A DNA stretch of 64,000 nt from Coptis chinensis (GCA_015680905.1 CM027377.1:32822501-32886500); one strand, 5' to 3'. Positions 23,211 through 36,009 are shown, numbered from the stretch's first letter. Numbers and translations are program-made. Notes: generated by a model not told the origin, from the letters alone.

Positions 23211-25628
23211 TTCTTTCCGTGTTATAATTATAATTTAAGGTTAGTTTACCATGTTATCCCTAACTCGGCTAGTTTATCCTTAGTACTAACCAAGCTGAAT
23301 TTTGGTGGAGATGTTCTCCATACAATCAAGATCATCCTCACAAAAAATCAGCTCATTCGAAGATGTACGACCTTGTCAAAAATTATTTAGAATGTTACGA
23401 AATTATCCAACGGCCCAAATCTTTTTAACTTCATAACAACTTTTGACAAAATTAAACATATTCAATTGAACCGATTTTTTGTGGGGGTGTTCTCCATCAT
23501 GTGATGTATATCTCCACAAAAAATTAGCTATCAATTTATCAAGTTCACTTTTAGGAGTGGAGTAACTTTGGAGTCACTATAAGATGTAGTTGATATAACC
23601 ATCCCCCTTTTAATTTCTAACAACACCTTTGTTAGATTACACGCAAGAGACATATATGCCTTAGGCACTAACTTTTTATTTAAGGATACAAATATATTAT
23701 GTCCAAAGCAACTTTAGTAACTCTATAACATGAATAAAGTCAATCCACACCATATGGAAAATCACTAATCACCAAAAAAATTCACGCAAGACCTACAATT
23801 CTACAAAGGAGGTTCCAGAACTGCACATACAAAAAAGTTGCAAATATTACAACCAGTGGATCAAATCATACTGACATTGTCAATTTCTTCGTTGGCTGAT
23901 CTCCTCTTCATTGAGGTACCGGGTACAAATATACTTAATATGAGTTTCCATCGTTATTTTACTGCTCGATGGCCTTAGACTGCTCCCTTCACTATCAATT
24001 CTCCGTATCAAACTTTTCGCTTTCTAGCACCCCCTCGGCATAGATAGAATAAACTTGAATCAGCAAGTAGAAGTCAATACCTTCTTAACATTAAAGCAGA
24101 GTCCAACAACATCTGCTCCATACGATGCCAATTTGTCAACTTTAATTTAAGCAAAAATCAACTAAAGAGAACCAATGAACAAAAGGGGAAAAATTGTAGT
24201 AGGATGCAGAGAATCATATAAGAACTCACATTAATAAATCCGTATATATATGTTATGTTGGTGTTAGCTTTGAAAGACACAATTATGGTTGTTTGAAGTT
24301 GTTTGATGTGCTTAAGTTTCAAGAACAATTGTCGAGCATGATGAATGGAAACTATAGCAAGTTCTTACAGATACTTGATTGGGTTTTTCTTATGTGATTA
24401 TATATAAGAAACTACTAAATAAGCCTAATGGTAAACCTTCTAATTTGTGCTTCCGTCATACTCATAGCGATAGCATGGTAAACAAACATCCTTTATAATA
24501 TTTAATCAAGAATGTTAATTCTAGATTATAGAAAAGATGGAAAAACCATTTATTGCTAGCTAGAAGGTCATATTCTTTCTCTTGAGGAGGTATTCGATAC
24601 ATGCGCCCTTATCTAGTAAGTAGAAATGATAGAACCATAGAACATTAACTCCAATTAGGATATGTAATTTACCATATATATGCCTTAGATTTTATGTTGT
24701 ATCATTCCTCGCTTAGTTAATGATGCTTTCAATTCTTTAAGAAAATAGTTTACAAAAAAAAAAATCTTTAAGAAAAGGTAAAATGAAACGAACGAAAAAA
24801 GGACAAAAAAGAAAAGCAAAATTGTACCCACTTTTCATGGAACTTCGTAGGTACTATCTTTCCAACAATTTGATAATCGCACTTTGAGACATTTGTGATA
24901 GATCTAATGCTTCAAGGAAATGCTTTCTACTCTAGGCTATGAAAGCACTTTAATCTCAATGATCAACTTGAGCTATTCGACAAAGAAGCGTGATTATATA
25001 CGGAGTACTTACTCATAATTTAAGCACTACGCACAACATAAGGAAAGTATGAAAAATCACAATTTCTAAATTAAAACTAAACAGAGATTTATTTCAAACC
25101 TTGGGTAGATGTGTTTCTCTTATCAAAAGTTCATGGGAATAGCTTGACTAATCTTAGATGGTTACGACATACGAAGACACAAAGACAGGAAGAAGTTTTG
25201 TATATATATCTTAACCAAACTTGTTAAATCTTGTTTATATTTATTTTTTTCTATTTTTTAGATTTTTTTGATGATATATATATATATATATATATAGTAT
25301 TGAATAATAATTGAAGTATATTGAGGTTTAAGTGAACTTGGTAATAAGAATCATAATTATGGAAGTATATTGACTCCTCCTGGTGAGGTTTAAGAGAACT
25401 TGATAATAGGAATCGGCCATAAATAGTTTAATATATTTAGAGAAGGGAGTATAAGAGTTTTACTCGTAGAATGAAGTTGTTGGGTTTAGTTTTACTGTTT
25501 TAGTTTGAGACTAATAACTTTTGTCTAGGCTAGTAAGATTTCTCCTAAATTTTCGTAATTAGATTTTGAGTGTTGTGAAAATATTGGAGACTCTGTGAAG
25601 CCACGAAAAATAGAGCCGAGAGGGTATA
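23211..25628. other. No gene recognised
   Basis: This is AT-rich sequence without a long frame or recognisable domain. A TA dinucleotide repeat lies at about 25274-25296. A minus-strand reading near 24120-23880 has short protein-like stretches but several stops, and I do not call it. Confidence 0.6.
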
Positions 25629-25710
25629 GCTATAATATATATCTAAAGATTTACGTTGTTGAAAGGCTATAATATATATCTAAAGATTTGCCGTTGTTGA
25701 AAGATTATCA
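25629..25710. repeat. Tandem duplication, unit about 40 bp
   Basis: CTATAATATATATCTAAAG plus the following GATTTxCGTTGTTGAAAG occurs twice in a row with one-base differences. It lies at the left edge of the LINE-like fragment. Confidence 0.8.
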
Positions 25711-25990
25711 CTGCTGGTTCTGTTAGGAACATCTCTAATGGTTTCCCTATTGAAGCCTGGAGGGATAAGCAAATTCTTAATACAAGAGATTTAGGGGAAT
25801 CCAATTGATTGCACTTGTGATTTAGTTGCTGATTTCGTTGATCATGATACAAATACTCAGAACAAGGTTGTTGTCTCGATTCTAGCCTTTAGGTTTGCCG
25901 AAAGAATTCTCTCAATCTGAGGATCAATTAGTATGGCATTGGAACAAGTCAGATAATTCAACAGTCGAAGTCTGCATATAATGGTTGGTT
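25690..25990 (+). pseudogene. Non-LTR (LINE) reverse-transcriptase zf-RVT fragment
   Basis: A plus-strand reading across a frame break gives ISNGFPIEAWRDKQI, then DLVADFVDHDT, and near 25910-25985 SEDQLVWHWNKSDNSTVESAY. The last matches the 'D-LVWH-NK-G-FTVKSAY' signature that precedes the zinc-binding domain at the end of plant LINE RT proteins. The rest of the LINE is not present here. Stops and frameshifts make it a relic. Confidence 0.6.
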
Positions 25991-26221
25991 TCAGCAGATA
26001 CATGGGGTTTCCACTACGACTGAGAATCAAGATTCAGTATTCACATTTATATCAGGTTGGTTTTGGCGTGCACATCCATATCTCTTGGTTAGCAGCTTAT
26101 TATCTGCCTCTTTACAATTTTCATGTTGTCTGATTGTATGATACTTTCTTTATGGTCGCTGTAAAGGCTAGACAATAGGAAAGTGGAAATCAAGAGCGAT
26201 GAAGTTATTTACTATTCTATG

Positions 26222-26807
26222 CAAGGCCGGCCCTGGGGACAGTCCACACAGGCGGCTGGCTGGGGCCCGAAATTTAGCCCAAAATAAGGGCCCCCAAAGT
26301 CGACAATCAGTTGAGATCTACTGTTCTTTTCGGTCCAAAATTCGGCTCTAAATTTGGCCCAATATGAAATTTTTAACAAATAATAAGCCTGCTTGTTCTT
26401 TTTTCGGCCTAACTTTGGACTCAAAATTTGGCAAATCTTCAACAAATAAAAGACAAATAAAGCCCAAAAACCACAACAGTAAATCATCGCACTTAATCCT
26501 ATTTTAAGTAGCAGACTTGTTTAAAGTATTAAGCTACTAAACATCTAAACCATACGGTTGTTCTTCTCTCAATTCTCCACCAGGCTCTCCACTCCTCTCT
26601 CTTATATTGTTTTTGAACTGTGTACCAGCGACTCTCAAGTAACAATCAAAGACTATTATTTTGTTTACTTAATAAATATTAATTATTTAATACTTTAAGC
26701 CTATTTATTTGTAAAAAATATGGCTTATACATTTCGTTATCCTTCATCAGTAAGGGTCACACTTTACAAACTCACCTCGGGCCCCCCAAAACTCAGGGCC
26801 GCCCCTA
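26222..26807. mobile_element. Non-autonomous hAT-like DNA element (586 bp)
   Basis: The ends are CAAGGCCGGCCCTG on the left and, reverse-complemented, TAGGGGCGGCCCTG on the right. These match the widespread plant hAT terminus of the CAGGGCCGGCCCTG type. Flanking 8-mers ATTCTATG (26214-26221) and ATTGTATG (26808-26815) agree at 7 of 8 positions, the length expected for hAT. GGGCCCCC-type subterminal repeats are present. No transposase is encoded; the minus frame inside is not recognisable. Confidence 0.75.
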
Positions 26808-26815
26808 ATTGTATG

Positions 26816-27539
26816 TATGTAGTTCACGCACAGTACATCTCCCATTTTTAAAACAAATCAAAGAAGAACTTGTTGAGTTTTATTCCAACAGCAATATATT
26901 CGCAAGGCTGTTGTCTTCAAATATATTTTGAAATAAGTATGCGAAGTCACTTCCCGCGTTCATTTAATGAGGCCATGACAGATAAAATCTCCATTTACTG
27001 AAAACTGAAGTTACCATCAAATCTTCAGAGTTGCAGGCTCATTTTGGTTTAGTTGTCACGCTTGCCAAATGTGCTGCCAATCCATTCTTGCATTTTAGAG
27101 TTTCGCTTTTCACATCCTCAATAGTCATATTTTCATGTTGGTGCTCCGTTATTATATCCGAATTAAGAGGACAAGCATCTATAATAACAGAGGCATTTGT
27201 TCTTTTATATAGTCAGTATAAAGAGAAACAACCTCAATTGGTCTTGTTCAATACACACAATGTGTACTAGTATAATCCTATAGTCAAGATAGACTAATAC
27301 CAGATTATACTACAACCGTACCAATGGTTTGTTCAAATCCAGTTAGGTTGTGAACGTTTACTTATACTTTATACTGATGATATGATCTTCTGTGTGTCAC
27401 CACACACCATATCATCTACAACATAAAGTATTAGACACATGCATATAACTAATAACATATATAATATGCATAACATTTGCCCATATGATTCTCATTCAAA
27501 ATATAAAGAATTAGAGTTAATACAAAAGTAATGTTTTTA
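26816..27539. other. No gene recognised; imperfect hairpin at 27358-27432
   Basis: A 79-codon plus frame (27031-27270) has no recognisable domain. Around 27370-27430 an imperfect inverted repeat (GATGATATG ... CATATCATC, extended by ACTTTAT/ATAAAGT) could form a stem. It may be a small fold-back element. Confidence 0.4.
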
Positions 27540-27669
27540 GTATATAACCCTATCAAATGTTCGGTGTTTTGTTGATGAAAGTGAACGGAGTAGGTTGCAA
27601 TACAAACACAAGTAAACTAAACCTGAAAAATAAAAACCATGGAATGTACAATAATGCATTTTTATTGAT

Positions 27670-28490
27670 AAAATTTCTTTAACAAATAAGTGTTCCAAGG
27701 GCGTGGCAATGGTTTCCCTTATTGGGTCTTGATCCAGTACGCTCCATTGCCAACAACTCGTTCCACTATGTACGGTCCTTCCCATGTTGGTGCTAGCTTG
27801 GATTCATCTTGAGTCTTTTTCAGAACTAGATCACCAGGTTGAAAAGATCGAGGATGTACTCACTTGTTGTAGGACTTCTTCAGAGTTTGCTGGTAAGATG
27901 CCACTCTGATGGCTGCTACGTCGCGACGTTCTTCCAGTAAGTCAACCTCTCGAGCTAGGACGGAGTCATTATGTCCAGACTCGACGAGTTCTGAGCGAGT
28001 CGTAGTGACTGTCAGTTCGGTGGGAATAATGGCTTCTGTGCCATAATACAAGGAGAATGGTGACTGCTTTATCTTTGGAGAGTGGAACGTGGGTGCGATG
28101 AGCCCACAGAATGTTCTCTAACTGATTTGGCCATTGGCTCTTGCTCTTTTCAATCTTTTTCTTCAAATTTTCTAAGATTGCTTTGTTGCTAGCTTCTACT
28201 TGGCCATTGCTTTGAGCGTACTGAGGAGTGGAGACTGCATGGATGATCTTCCACTTGGCCAGAAACTCCTTGACTGTTTTTCCCTTGAATTGGGAACCAT
28301 TGTCCATTACCAATGTGTGTGGTAAGCCAAATCTGGAAATGATGTGAGTCCAGATGAAGTTTCTGACGTGTGATTCCTTGACATGAGCTAAAGGAATTGC
28401 TTCGACCCACTTAGTGAAGTAATCAGTTGCAACTAAGACGAAGCGAAAACTGGTACTTTTTTATGGGATGAATGGTCCCATGATGTCCAT
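27670..28490 (-). pseudogene. Tat integrase core and C-terminus
   Basis: In three overlapping frames the reading gives VMDNGSQFKGKTVKEF (second catalytic Asp region), QYAQSNGQVEASNKAIL (catalytic Glu region), then MYYGTEAIIPTEL, and PGDLVLKK ... APTWEGPYIVERVVGNGAYWI, ending LLKKFYQ-stop near 27672. This is the standard end of a gypsy integrase. Two frameshifts (near 28000 and 27860) and others make it inactive. Confidence 0.85.
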
Positions 28491-28493
28491 GCC

Positions 28494-29395
28494 CTACATG
28501 TGAAATGGCCAAGGGCTCGCAATGTTGATCAACTCGCGAGCTGGTTGGATGATGTTGGGGCTAAAGGTCTGGCATTTGATGCACTTGAGGACATATGTTT
28601 TGGCATCGATCTGTATTCGAGGCCAAAAGTATCCCTGGGAGGTCGCTTTGTGGGCTAAAGAGCGACCTCCAGCATGGTTTCCGCACTCTCCCTTATGAAT
28701 TTTAACAAAAATTAATTGACCTTGTTCTGGGATTATGCACCTTAAGTGAGGTCCGCCAGCAGATTTTTGAAATAACTTGTTATTGACCAAACAATAACGG
28801 CGTGCCTGATATGGAACTTGTCTAGCTTTGGCACACTCTTCTGGGAGTGTACCGTGCTGGATGTACTCTATGATGGGTTGCATCCATGTTTGACTCATCT
28901 GATCCTCAGAGAGTGGGCACAGGTCGCTTACTTCTAAGACGTGTTCAACTTGGTAAGCAAGTCGGTCAATTACTTCAATGAGTAACTGCCTAGGGGCGCA
29001 GTTCGGTGTTTGGGTAGCCAGGTAAGCTAAACTATCTGCGTGACGAAAATCGTCACGCAAAAAATGGTGTATCATGGCTTTCTTGAAGGAAGGAAGTAAT
29101 TGATAAACAACTTGAAGGTATTTAGAAAGGTTACCTTCATGGGTAGTGTACTTTTTAGCAATATGGCGAACGACCAGTTGCGAGTCACTAAAGACTTGAA
29201 GCTCTTGCACATCGAGCTGTAGCGCCATTCGAAGCCCTATGATTAACACCTCTTACTCCACCTAGTTGTTGGAGGTTGCAAAGTCGATGCGATTTGATTT
29301 CTCCATCATTGCTCCCTCTGGGGATACTAGGATAACTCCGATTCTACTTCCTCCGGGGTTGCTGGATCTATCTACAAAGAGAGACTAGACGGTCT
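28494..29395 (-). pseudogene. Archaeal-type RNase H plus integrase zinc finger (Tat pol)
   Basis: The RNase H starts near 29390 (LFVDRSSNPGGSRIG), passes two in-frame stops near 29255-29270, and continues in a 251-codon open frame as LIIGLRMALQLDVQELQVFSDSQLVV, then ADSLAYLATQ. The frame runs on into the integrase zinc-binding module: HKGECGNHAGGRSLAHKA, then CIKCQTFSP. This additional RNase H next to integrase defines the Tat lineage. The two stops replace the conserved ATNNEAEYEAL-like segment. Confidence 0.85.
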
Positions 29396-30730
29396 TGTCA
29401 TTCTTTTTTGTGGATGGGATATCTGTTTTTGGTTCCCAATTTAGGTCGTTGACAGGGTAGTCAACTAGGAAATCGGCAACGACCTGTCCCTTCTGAGAGG
29501 TGCGTGGGACGAACTCGATGTGGTGTTCCCCGAGTTCTTCAGCCCACACTGCCATGCGAGTTGTCTTATTCTCCTTATGAAAGATTTTCTTCAACCGGAG
29601 GTCGGTGAGTACTTTGATCGGATGCGCTTGAAAGTAAGGCTTGAACTTCCTTGTAGAATATAACAATGCAAGTACTGCTCGTTCTATGTAAGAGTAGTTC
29701 TTTTCAGCTGGAGTTTGTGTCTTACTTGTAAAATAGATTCGTTTCTCTGAGTTGTTTTCCTCTTTGAAGAGAACCGAACTGATGGCAAAGTCTGATATAG
29801 CCAGATAAAGTCCTAGCGTTTCACCATCTATTGGTTTTGCCAGGACGGGAGGTGTAGTCACGTACTCTTTGAGGGTGGAGAATGCTTGGTGGCACTGGTC
29901 GTTCCAGGAGAACTGTTCACCTTTTCTAAGAAGTTGTAGGAACGGTCGGCATTTGTCTGACGCCCTTGAAATGAATTGGTTGAGTGCTGCAACCATTCCC
30001 GACAGCTTCTGTATTTGCTTCTTTGTCTATGGGTCGGGCATGTCCAAGAACGCTCAGATTTGGTTTGGGTTAGCCTCGATCCCGCACTGTGATACCTGGT
30101 ACCCTAGAAACTTCCCTGAGGACGCTCTAAAAAGGCACTTTTTTGGATTTAGCTTCATTTGAGTTCGGTGTAACCTGGAGAACGCTTGCTCAAGGTGGGT
30201 AAGGTGGTCACCTGCTTTCTTGCTCTTGACGACCATGTCGTCGATGTAGACTTCCATGGTGTCTCCTAACATGTCTTGGAACATGTCAATGACCAGCCGT
30301 TGATAAGTCGCTCTAGCGTTCTTGAGACCGAACGGGAGGACGTTGTAGTAATAAATTCCCTGCTCTGTAATGAATGACGTCTTCTCTTGGTCTTCTTCAA
30401 CTAGTGGTATCTGGTTGTACCTACTATATGCATCCATGAAGGACAGGAGCTCGTGGCCACAGGTATGGTCCACAAGTCGGTTGATTCTAGGTAAAGGAAA
30501 GTTGTCCTTAAGTGTTTCTTGGTTGATATTGGTGAAGTCAACACAAAGACGAACTGTGTCATTCTTCTTTGGAATTGCTACTATGTTAGCGATCCATTCG
30601 GGGTAATCAACCTTTCAGATGAAACCGACTTGTTTGAGTTTGTCGACCTCATCGTTGATTGCTTTTTGAAACCGCAGTGATAGTCTCCTAGGTCGCTGTC
30701 GAACTGGTCGAGCATTAGGGTTGACATTTA
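29385..30730 (-). pseudogene. Tat reverse transcriptase and first RNase H
   Basis: RT starts near 30690 with KLKQVGFI-stop-KVDYPEWIANIVAIPKKN; the stop stands where Arg is usual, consistent with a CGA to TGA change. It continues DFTNINQETLKDNFPLPRI, GIYYYNVLPFGLKNARATYQ and the catalytic YIDDMVVKSK (about 30230). After a frame break near 30054-29996, RNase H follows: LGLYLAISDFAISSVLF, YFTSKTQTPAEKNYSYIE, then VPRTSQKGQVVADFLV. These would copy element RNA and remove it from the hybrid. Confidence 0.9.
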
Positions 30731-30977
30731 GTTTATGACATGCAACATTAGGATCTACTCCCAGTACATCAATATACGACCAAGCGAAACATCTTTATTC
30801 ATAGATAAAAAGTTTACAAGTTAGGCCCTGAGTGTAGGATCAAGGTTAGCCCCTACATAGACAAACTTAGGATCGTTTGCGGTTCCTAAGTTCACTCGCT
30901 ACCTTTCTTTAGCTTGTACCATGGCTTGTGGTGGCTGCACGTCCTCTGGGGTCGTGTTCTGGAAATGCTTTGGCGAT

Positions 30978-31861
30978 CTAAGGAATAACGGGAGTGGCTG
31001 CAGGAACTGGAGCGTCTTCTGTGGTTACGACAACAGGGTTTGGTGTGACTTCTGTGGTCATGACAATAGAGGCTGGAACGATCTTCTGAAGTTGTATTGG
31101 TTTTACGATACATGATGGGGCGACCTCTGGGGTCTTGATGGGTGGAGCGACAACTGCTGGAGCAACTTCTGGAGTCTGAACTAGTGGATCAACAACTGCT
31201 TTAGCACCCTTTGGGGTTGGTACAGATGAATAGACCTTCTTGCTGGAGCCCCCAGCATTCTGTTTTGGTGCTTTGGCTCTGACTTTAGAGACCAAGTCTT
31301 TGGCCATTGTGTAGCTGGTGGGCTCGTTCCGTGTGCTGACAAGTGAGTCAGCGGACTTGTTCGTTGATAGGATTTGGTTACAATGATAGGCCTCAAGTTG
31401 GTTGTTTTGAAGCTCCACCATGGCCCTAGGGCCTGGAAGGCGGAGAACTTGGTGCAATGTTGATAGTATAGCCTGCATTTGATGAATCCAACGCCGTCCT
31501 AGGATGGCGTTGTAGGACGACTTGATGTCGAGGACGCTGAAACGTGTATTGAAGCTGACTTTATCTTCTCGCGATCCCACAAAACTGGGAGTATGATATC
31601 ACCCATTGGGTCGGCTTTGGAGCCATTGAACTCATAAAGAGGAGCAATCGGATCTATGAAGACTGACTTGGGCAAGTTCATCTCCTGGATGATATGGTAG
31701 AACAAAATGTCGCACGAACTACCAAGGTCATTTAGAACGCGCTTGATTGTCCAGTCGCTGATTTTGACATGGACTACGAGTGCGTCATTGTGCGGGAGAC
31801 AAACCTTGTTGAGGTCGGCCTCGGTAAAAGTGATATCACCTGAACTGCACCAGAACTGCAT
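30978..31861 (-). pseudogene. Tat aspartic protease and repeat-rich linker
   Basis: The upstream frame (31861-31499) has ITFTEADLNKVCLPHNDALVV followed by the active-site-like DLGSSCDILFYH. The next frame (31580-30978) begins SYNAILGRRWIHQM, the end of the protease fold, so one frameshift lies near 31540. The remaining 130 residues form a linker with repeats of the type TPEVAPAVVAP and TTEVTPNPVV before RT. A proline/valine/threonine-rich repeat linker of this kind is unusual enough to note. Confidence 0.75.
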
Positions 31862-32528
31862 GGAGTAGGTGCAGCCTGGGAAGAGAAATGGTAAACTTCT
31901 TGAAGGGCGCTAACACGCCTTCTTTTCTCTCGGGATGATGTTACCGAATCATTTGGAAACGTGATTATATGAATAGTTCTGTCATTATCACGATCTGACG
32001 AGTGCTGACTTCGCTCATGGTGGAAACGGTCTCTGGGACGTCTTCTGTTGTGGGAGCGAGCTCGAACATTGTGGCGATCGTGGTGGGGTGGAGTTCTACT
32101 ACGCACCCTGTGGGCCATAAGTTTATGGCGAAGATCGCCATCAACGATGTTAGTGTATTGCTTGATATGTCCCGCCGATGAGGTCCTGAAGGTAATGCTT
32201 TATCCCCCAACACGCATCAATCTCGTGACATTTTGCTCGGTGGAAGGCGCAGTAAAGCTTGTCAGGTCAATCTGCTGGTTGTCGTACTTCAGGTTGGAAG
32301 TATGCAGCTCGTTTGATCTTGTCCAGTATGTAACTAGGAGACCGTGTGAGAACAGCAAACTCACGGTCATTGTTTATTCTGTTTCACGACTTTCGTTCTT
32401 GTTGTCGGGGTTGTTTTTTTGAAGCTGGGGGGTCGTCGAATATTGCTGCGACTTCTTCTTCTTCTGATAGGCCTTGATGCATTAGGCCTTCTTGTAACTT
32501 AATGTACTTATCTACTCGAGCGTATAGC
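31862..32528 (-). pseudogene. Tat gag-protease spacer, Arg/His/Asp-rich
   Basis: The frames here (32118-31774 and 32213-31965) encode an R/H/D/S-rich basic segment (RSRTPPHHDRHNVRARSHNR). Tat Gag proteins often end in such a basic region before protease. Frames overlap and are broken, so boundaries are not defined. Confidence 0.45.
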
Positions 32529-33289
32529 TCAGATAATATCTGGGCGTTCTTTCATCAGCGATCTGGCGAGTGTCGTGTTGCGCACACAGCAGGCGTTGGA
32601 GAATGCTAGGGTGGCGAATGATTCTTTCAGACCAGTTTCCATGCGTAGTAGTTTGACTTTGAACTGACCTAGAAATTCATGAATGGTTTTGTCTTCGCCC
32701 AGTGAGAGTTGGAACAACGAATCAAAATTAACTTTTTTACGCCTGTTATGGACGTACTGACTAGGAAACAAATCGGTGAGCTGCTCGAAGGTCTTTATTG
32801 AGTCTGGCTCGAGTGAAAAAAACCAATCGAGCACGCCATCTTTGAGACTTGCGGGAAACAAACGACAGTGAAGGTGATCGAACTCTGGTGCACTATATAG
32901 TGCTAGGCTTTGAATGTAGCAAGCCACGTGTTGACCAGGACACGTGCTGCCATCATACATTGGAAAATGTGGCTGAATGAAATCTGGAGGAGAAGCTTTG
33001 CTAAGTACCTCAGCAGTGAACGGAGACACGTGGTATGTCTTCAGCATCTTTTGAATGATCTGGGAAGCGTCTTTCTTGACTGCACTTTGGTCGATCCTTT
33101 GTGACAATTCGTTAATCTGTTGATTAACCTCGTTGATGTCGTCCTCTGCTAAGGTACTAGGTGGATTCTGCGCTGTGTGTCCACTTGCGCGCGGAGTATG
33201 ACATTCTCCTGCCTGAGCAGGGTGATTTGTTCATTCATCGTTCCTAGCTAACTTGCCAAACTCTGGATTTGAGCTTCGAGGCTTGCCAT
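32529..33289 (-). pseudogene. Tat gag
   Basis: The ATG at 33289 begins MASLEAQIQSLAS and is followed within a few codons by an in-frame TAG; a short coiled-coil stretch (ITLLRQENVILRAQV) follows. The main 192-codon frame (33107-32529) contains FIQPHFPMYDGSTCPGQHVACY, CRLFPASLKDGVLDWFFSL and the late segment LGEDKTIHEFLGQFK, the capsid pattern of Tat elements. Gag would build the particle. The early stop and later frame breaks inactivate it. Confidence 0.8.
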
Positions 33290-34669
33290 GCTTCGTGGGC
33301 TTGAGTACTTATAACACCCCGTGTTTTTATTTAATATTTTCCTAGTACAATAAATAATAATAATAATAAGAGATAAGATAAAAATAAAAAGGATAAAGAT
33401 TAGAAAGAGATAGGATAAAGAGGATAAACCCCATTCCCTATTTTCAAGGGTTTTTGAAAAAAGGGTGTTTACACGGAGAGTTTTAAACAGTGGAGAGAGG
33501 GGGGGTTTTTAACAGTGGAAAGAGAGAGAGTTTTACTCAAAGAAGAAAATGAAGGTTTCTTCTTTGGGATTTTTGGTCGGCAACAGAGGCGATCACGAAA
33601 GTGAGTAGTCTAAACCTTAATTTTATATAATTGATTTATTACTGGGATTTAGATTAGTCGTGTATTTAATTCTCTATTAGTGGAACTTTGAGATTAAACA
33701 AAAGAATATTAATTTGATCGACATAGATGGCACTGTGTTATTGGGTTGTTGGCGCCACAGTTTAGTTTTGATATATATATATTTTGAGGAGTATGGTTGT
33801 TGGTAAACATACACCTACAAAGATGTATACATTGAAGTTTTAATTAACAGTAGTAGCTTTAAGGGCTAATGCTTGATTGCTTTGCATGTGAGTTTTCTCT
33901 GTGTTCCATGAATTTGTTCAATGTTATCTTAAATTTGACTTGACCTACCAGATGGTAGTATGGCACTAGTGAAGTTGTGATACTGTGTTGACACCTAAGA
34001 GTTTATTCTTGTGGAAATCATTGTCATGTGGATTGACAAGGTATGGTTAGAATAGATATTACGGGTATTATTTGGTATGGTCTCATGGGTAGCAACTAGT
34101 ATGGATATATCGACGTTAGTTTCATGTTGTTTAAATTCATGTGTGTTAATATACTAGATTGATAGTGCATTCTCTTTATATAGATCAAACCTACAGATTA
34201 TGTCATACTAGTAATTTATTTCCTTTTGTCTAAGGTTTGGTCCCTTAATTTAAGGATGTAGAAACTTGTGGTCACAAATATTTCTAAGATAAGAAGACAT
34301 GAATATATGGTTTTTGATCGAGTACACAGTAGATACTCACATCTTGAATTTTTTATCACTTAATAATTATATAAGGCTAAGGCTAAGTCAGACTTTAATG
34401 GGCATGCGCCTCACTTGTATATTAGTTTAGAACTTATTTATTAATTTTTGTATACTGATCCTACTTGAGCAAGAACCCTTCCTTCTATTAATCATATTTA
34501 TAAGTACTGACATGGGCGTGCACTTTGTTCCAATATTGGTGTTGTTTTGTTCATGTTTGAGTCAGGAATTTTGTTTGATTTGGGGACGAATTTCAGTGTG
34601 TTTAGAGATTGATTTTGGTTTTCTTTAAAGGATGCTAAGTAAGTGTTATCTGCCCTTTTTCAAACTCAA

Positions 34670-35390
34670 AAAGCCCCATAGCATTTCGGTTTATGTAGAA
34701 GGAGTTACACCCTTCGAAAGTTGGCACGTCAGAATTTTCTGATTGCAGAAATCCGGTCTGTGCCTGGTTTGCAATCGAGTTTTCATATAGTTAGACTCAG
34801 ATTCAAACTCTTGCCAAAACATGAAAAAATAAGTTTTATGTGTTTGCTTTCCAACCCAATTGGCCTCGTCGTATTCTGAGGTCTGTGGTGGTAGATATGA
34901 TGTCTGGAAGTTTGGTTGACAGAAAACAGTGCGTCAGAAATCAGTTTCTGCGCACTGTGTTCAAGTCCAGTTTTAATTTAGTTAGAGTTTGAACTAGATT
35001 TTTATGATATTAAAAAGTAATATTTGGAAGTCTGCGTTCTATTCCAATTGGCCTCATCGCATTCCGAGGCCTGTGGAATTAATTATGGTGTATGGAAGTT
35101 TGACTGGCAGAAAACAGTGCGTTAGAAATCAGTTTCTGCGCACTGTGTTTGAGCCTAGTTTTGGCACATTTAGAATGAGATTGATTACTTTTGTAAAACA
35201 TGAGAAAGTAAGTTTTGTGTGTCAGCTTTGCAATTCAAAAAGCCTCGATATGTTTGGATACCTGTGAAAAGAGTTGTGTCATTCGGAAGATAGTCCGTCA
35301 GAAATCTAGTTTGCTGAAAATTAGGATTTTTACCGTTTTCGACTTAAGTTTTCTTCTAGATGGGCTGATGTTGGGACTTCAAGTTCTACA
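34670..35390 (+). repeat. Degenerate tandem repeats, about 188-bp period, in solo LTR 1
   Basis: The two best copies share AGAAAACAGTGCGTCAGAAA followed by TCAGTTTCTGCGCACTGTGT, at about 34921 and 35109. More diverged copies flank them at about 34700 and 35280. Confidence 0.75.
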
Positions 35391-36009
35391 TGAAAAAGTA
35401 TGTCTACATACCCTAGTTTCTAAATATTTAAGTTACATGTCATTTGGATGAATGTAGAAAAACCTATAGCATTGACTATGTAGTTGATAAAAACTACGAA
35501 TGCTTGATTCCAATCTTAAAAGATTTTGATACGTAGGCAGCTTTGAACAAAAGTGCAGCCACTACACTATATTATATATTAGTTATTAGTTATTAGTTAT
35601 TGTGATAATTAACTATATGTGTACAATGTTAGTACTTAATTGTGTACGTGATTGTGGTAGTTTAAAATGTATTCACGAGACATTTAACTAATGTGTTATT
35701 CCTGATTGAATCTTTTGATATTTATGATTTATATAATGGATAATGAGGTGAGTTGATTAGTTATTGTGTTTAGAATATTTATTAATGATTCTATTGCTTG
35801 AGACGATGTATATTTTATAATATAATGAAAATATTATAATAAATGATAACTTTTGAGTGTTAAAATCCGGTGTAAAAATGTTCGGTGAAAATTTAATGTG
35901 TCGCCCACATCTTTAGATCTCTCCACACCTCTGTGATGAAAAGAAATGTTTATGACTAATGATGTCATGTGAAAAGCCGCCTTAGAAAGGAACTAAGGCA
36001 TTCGCCTTG

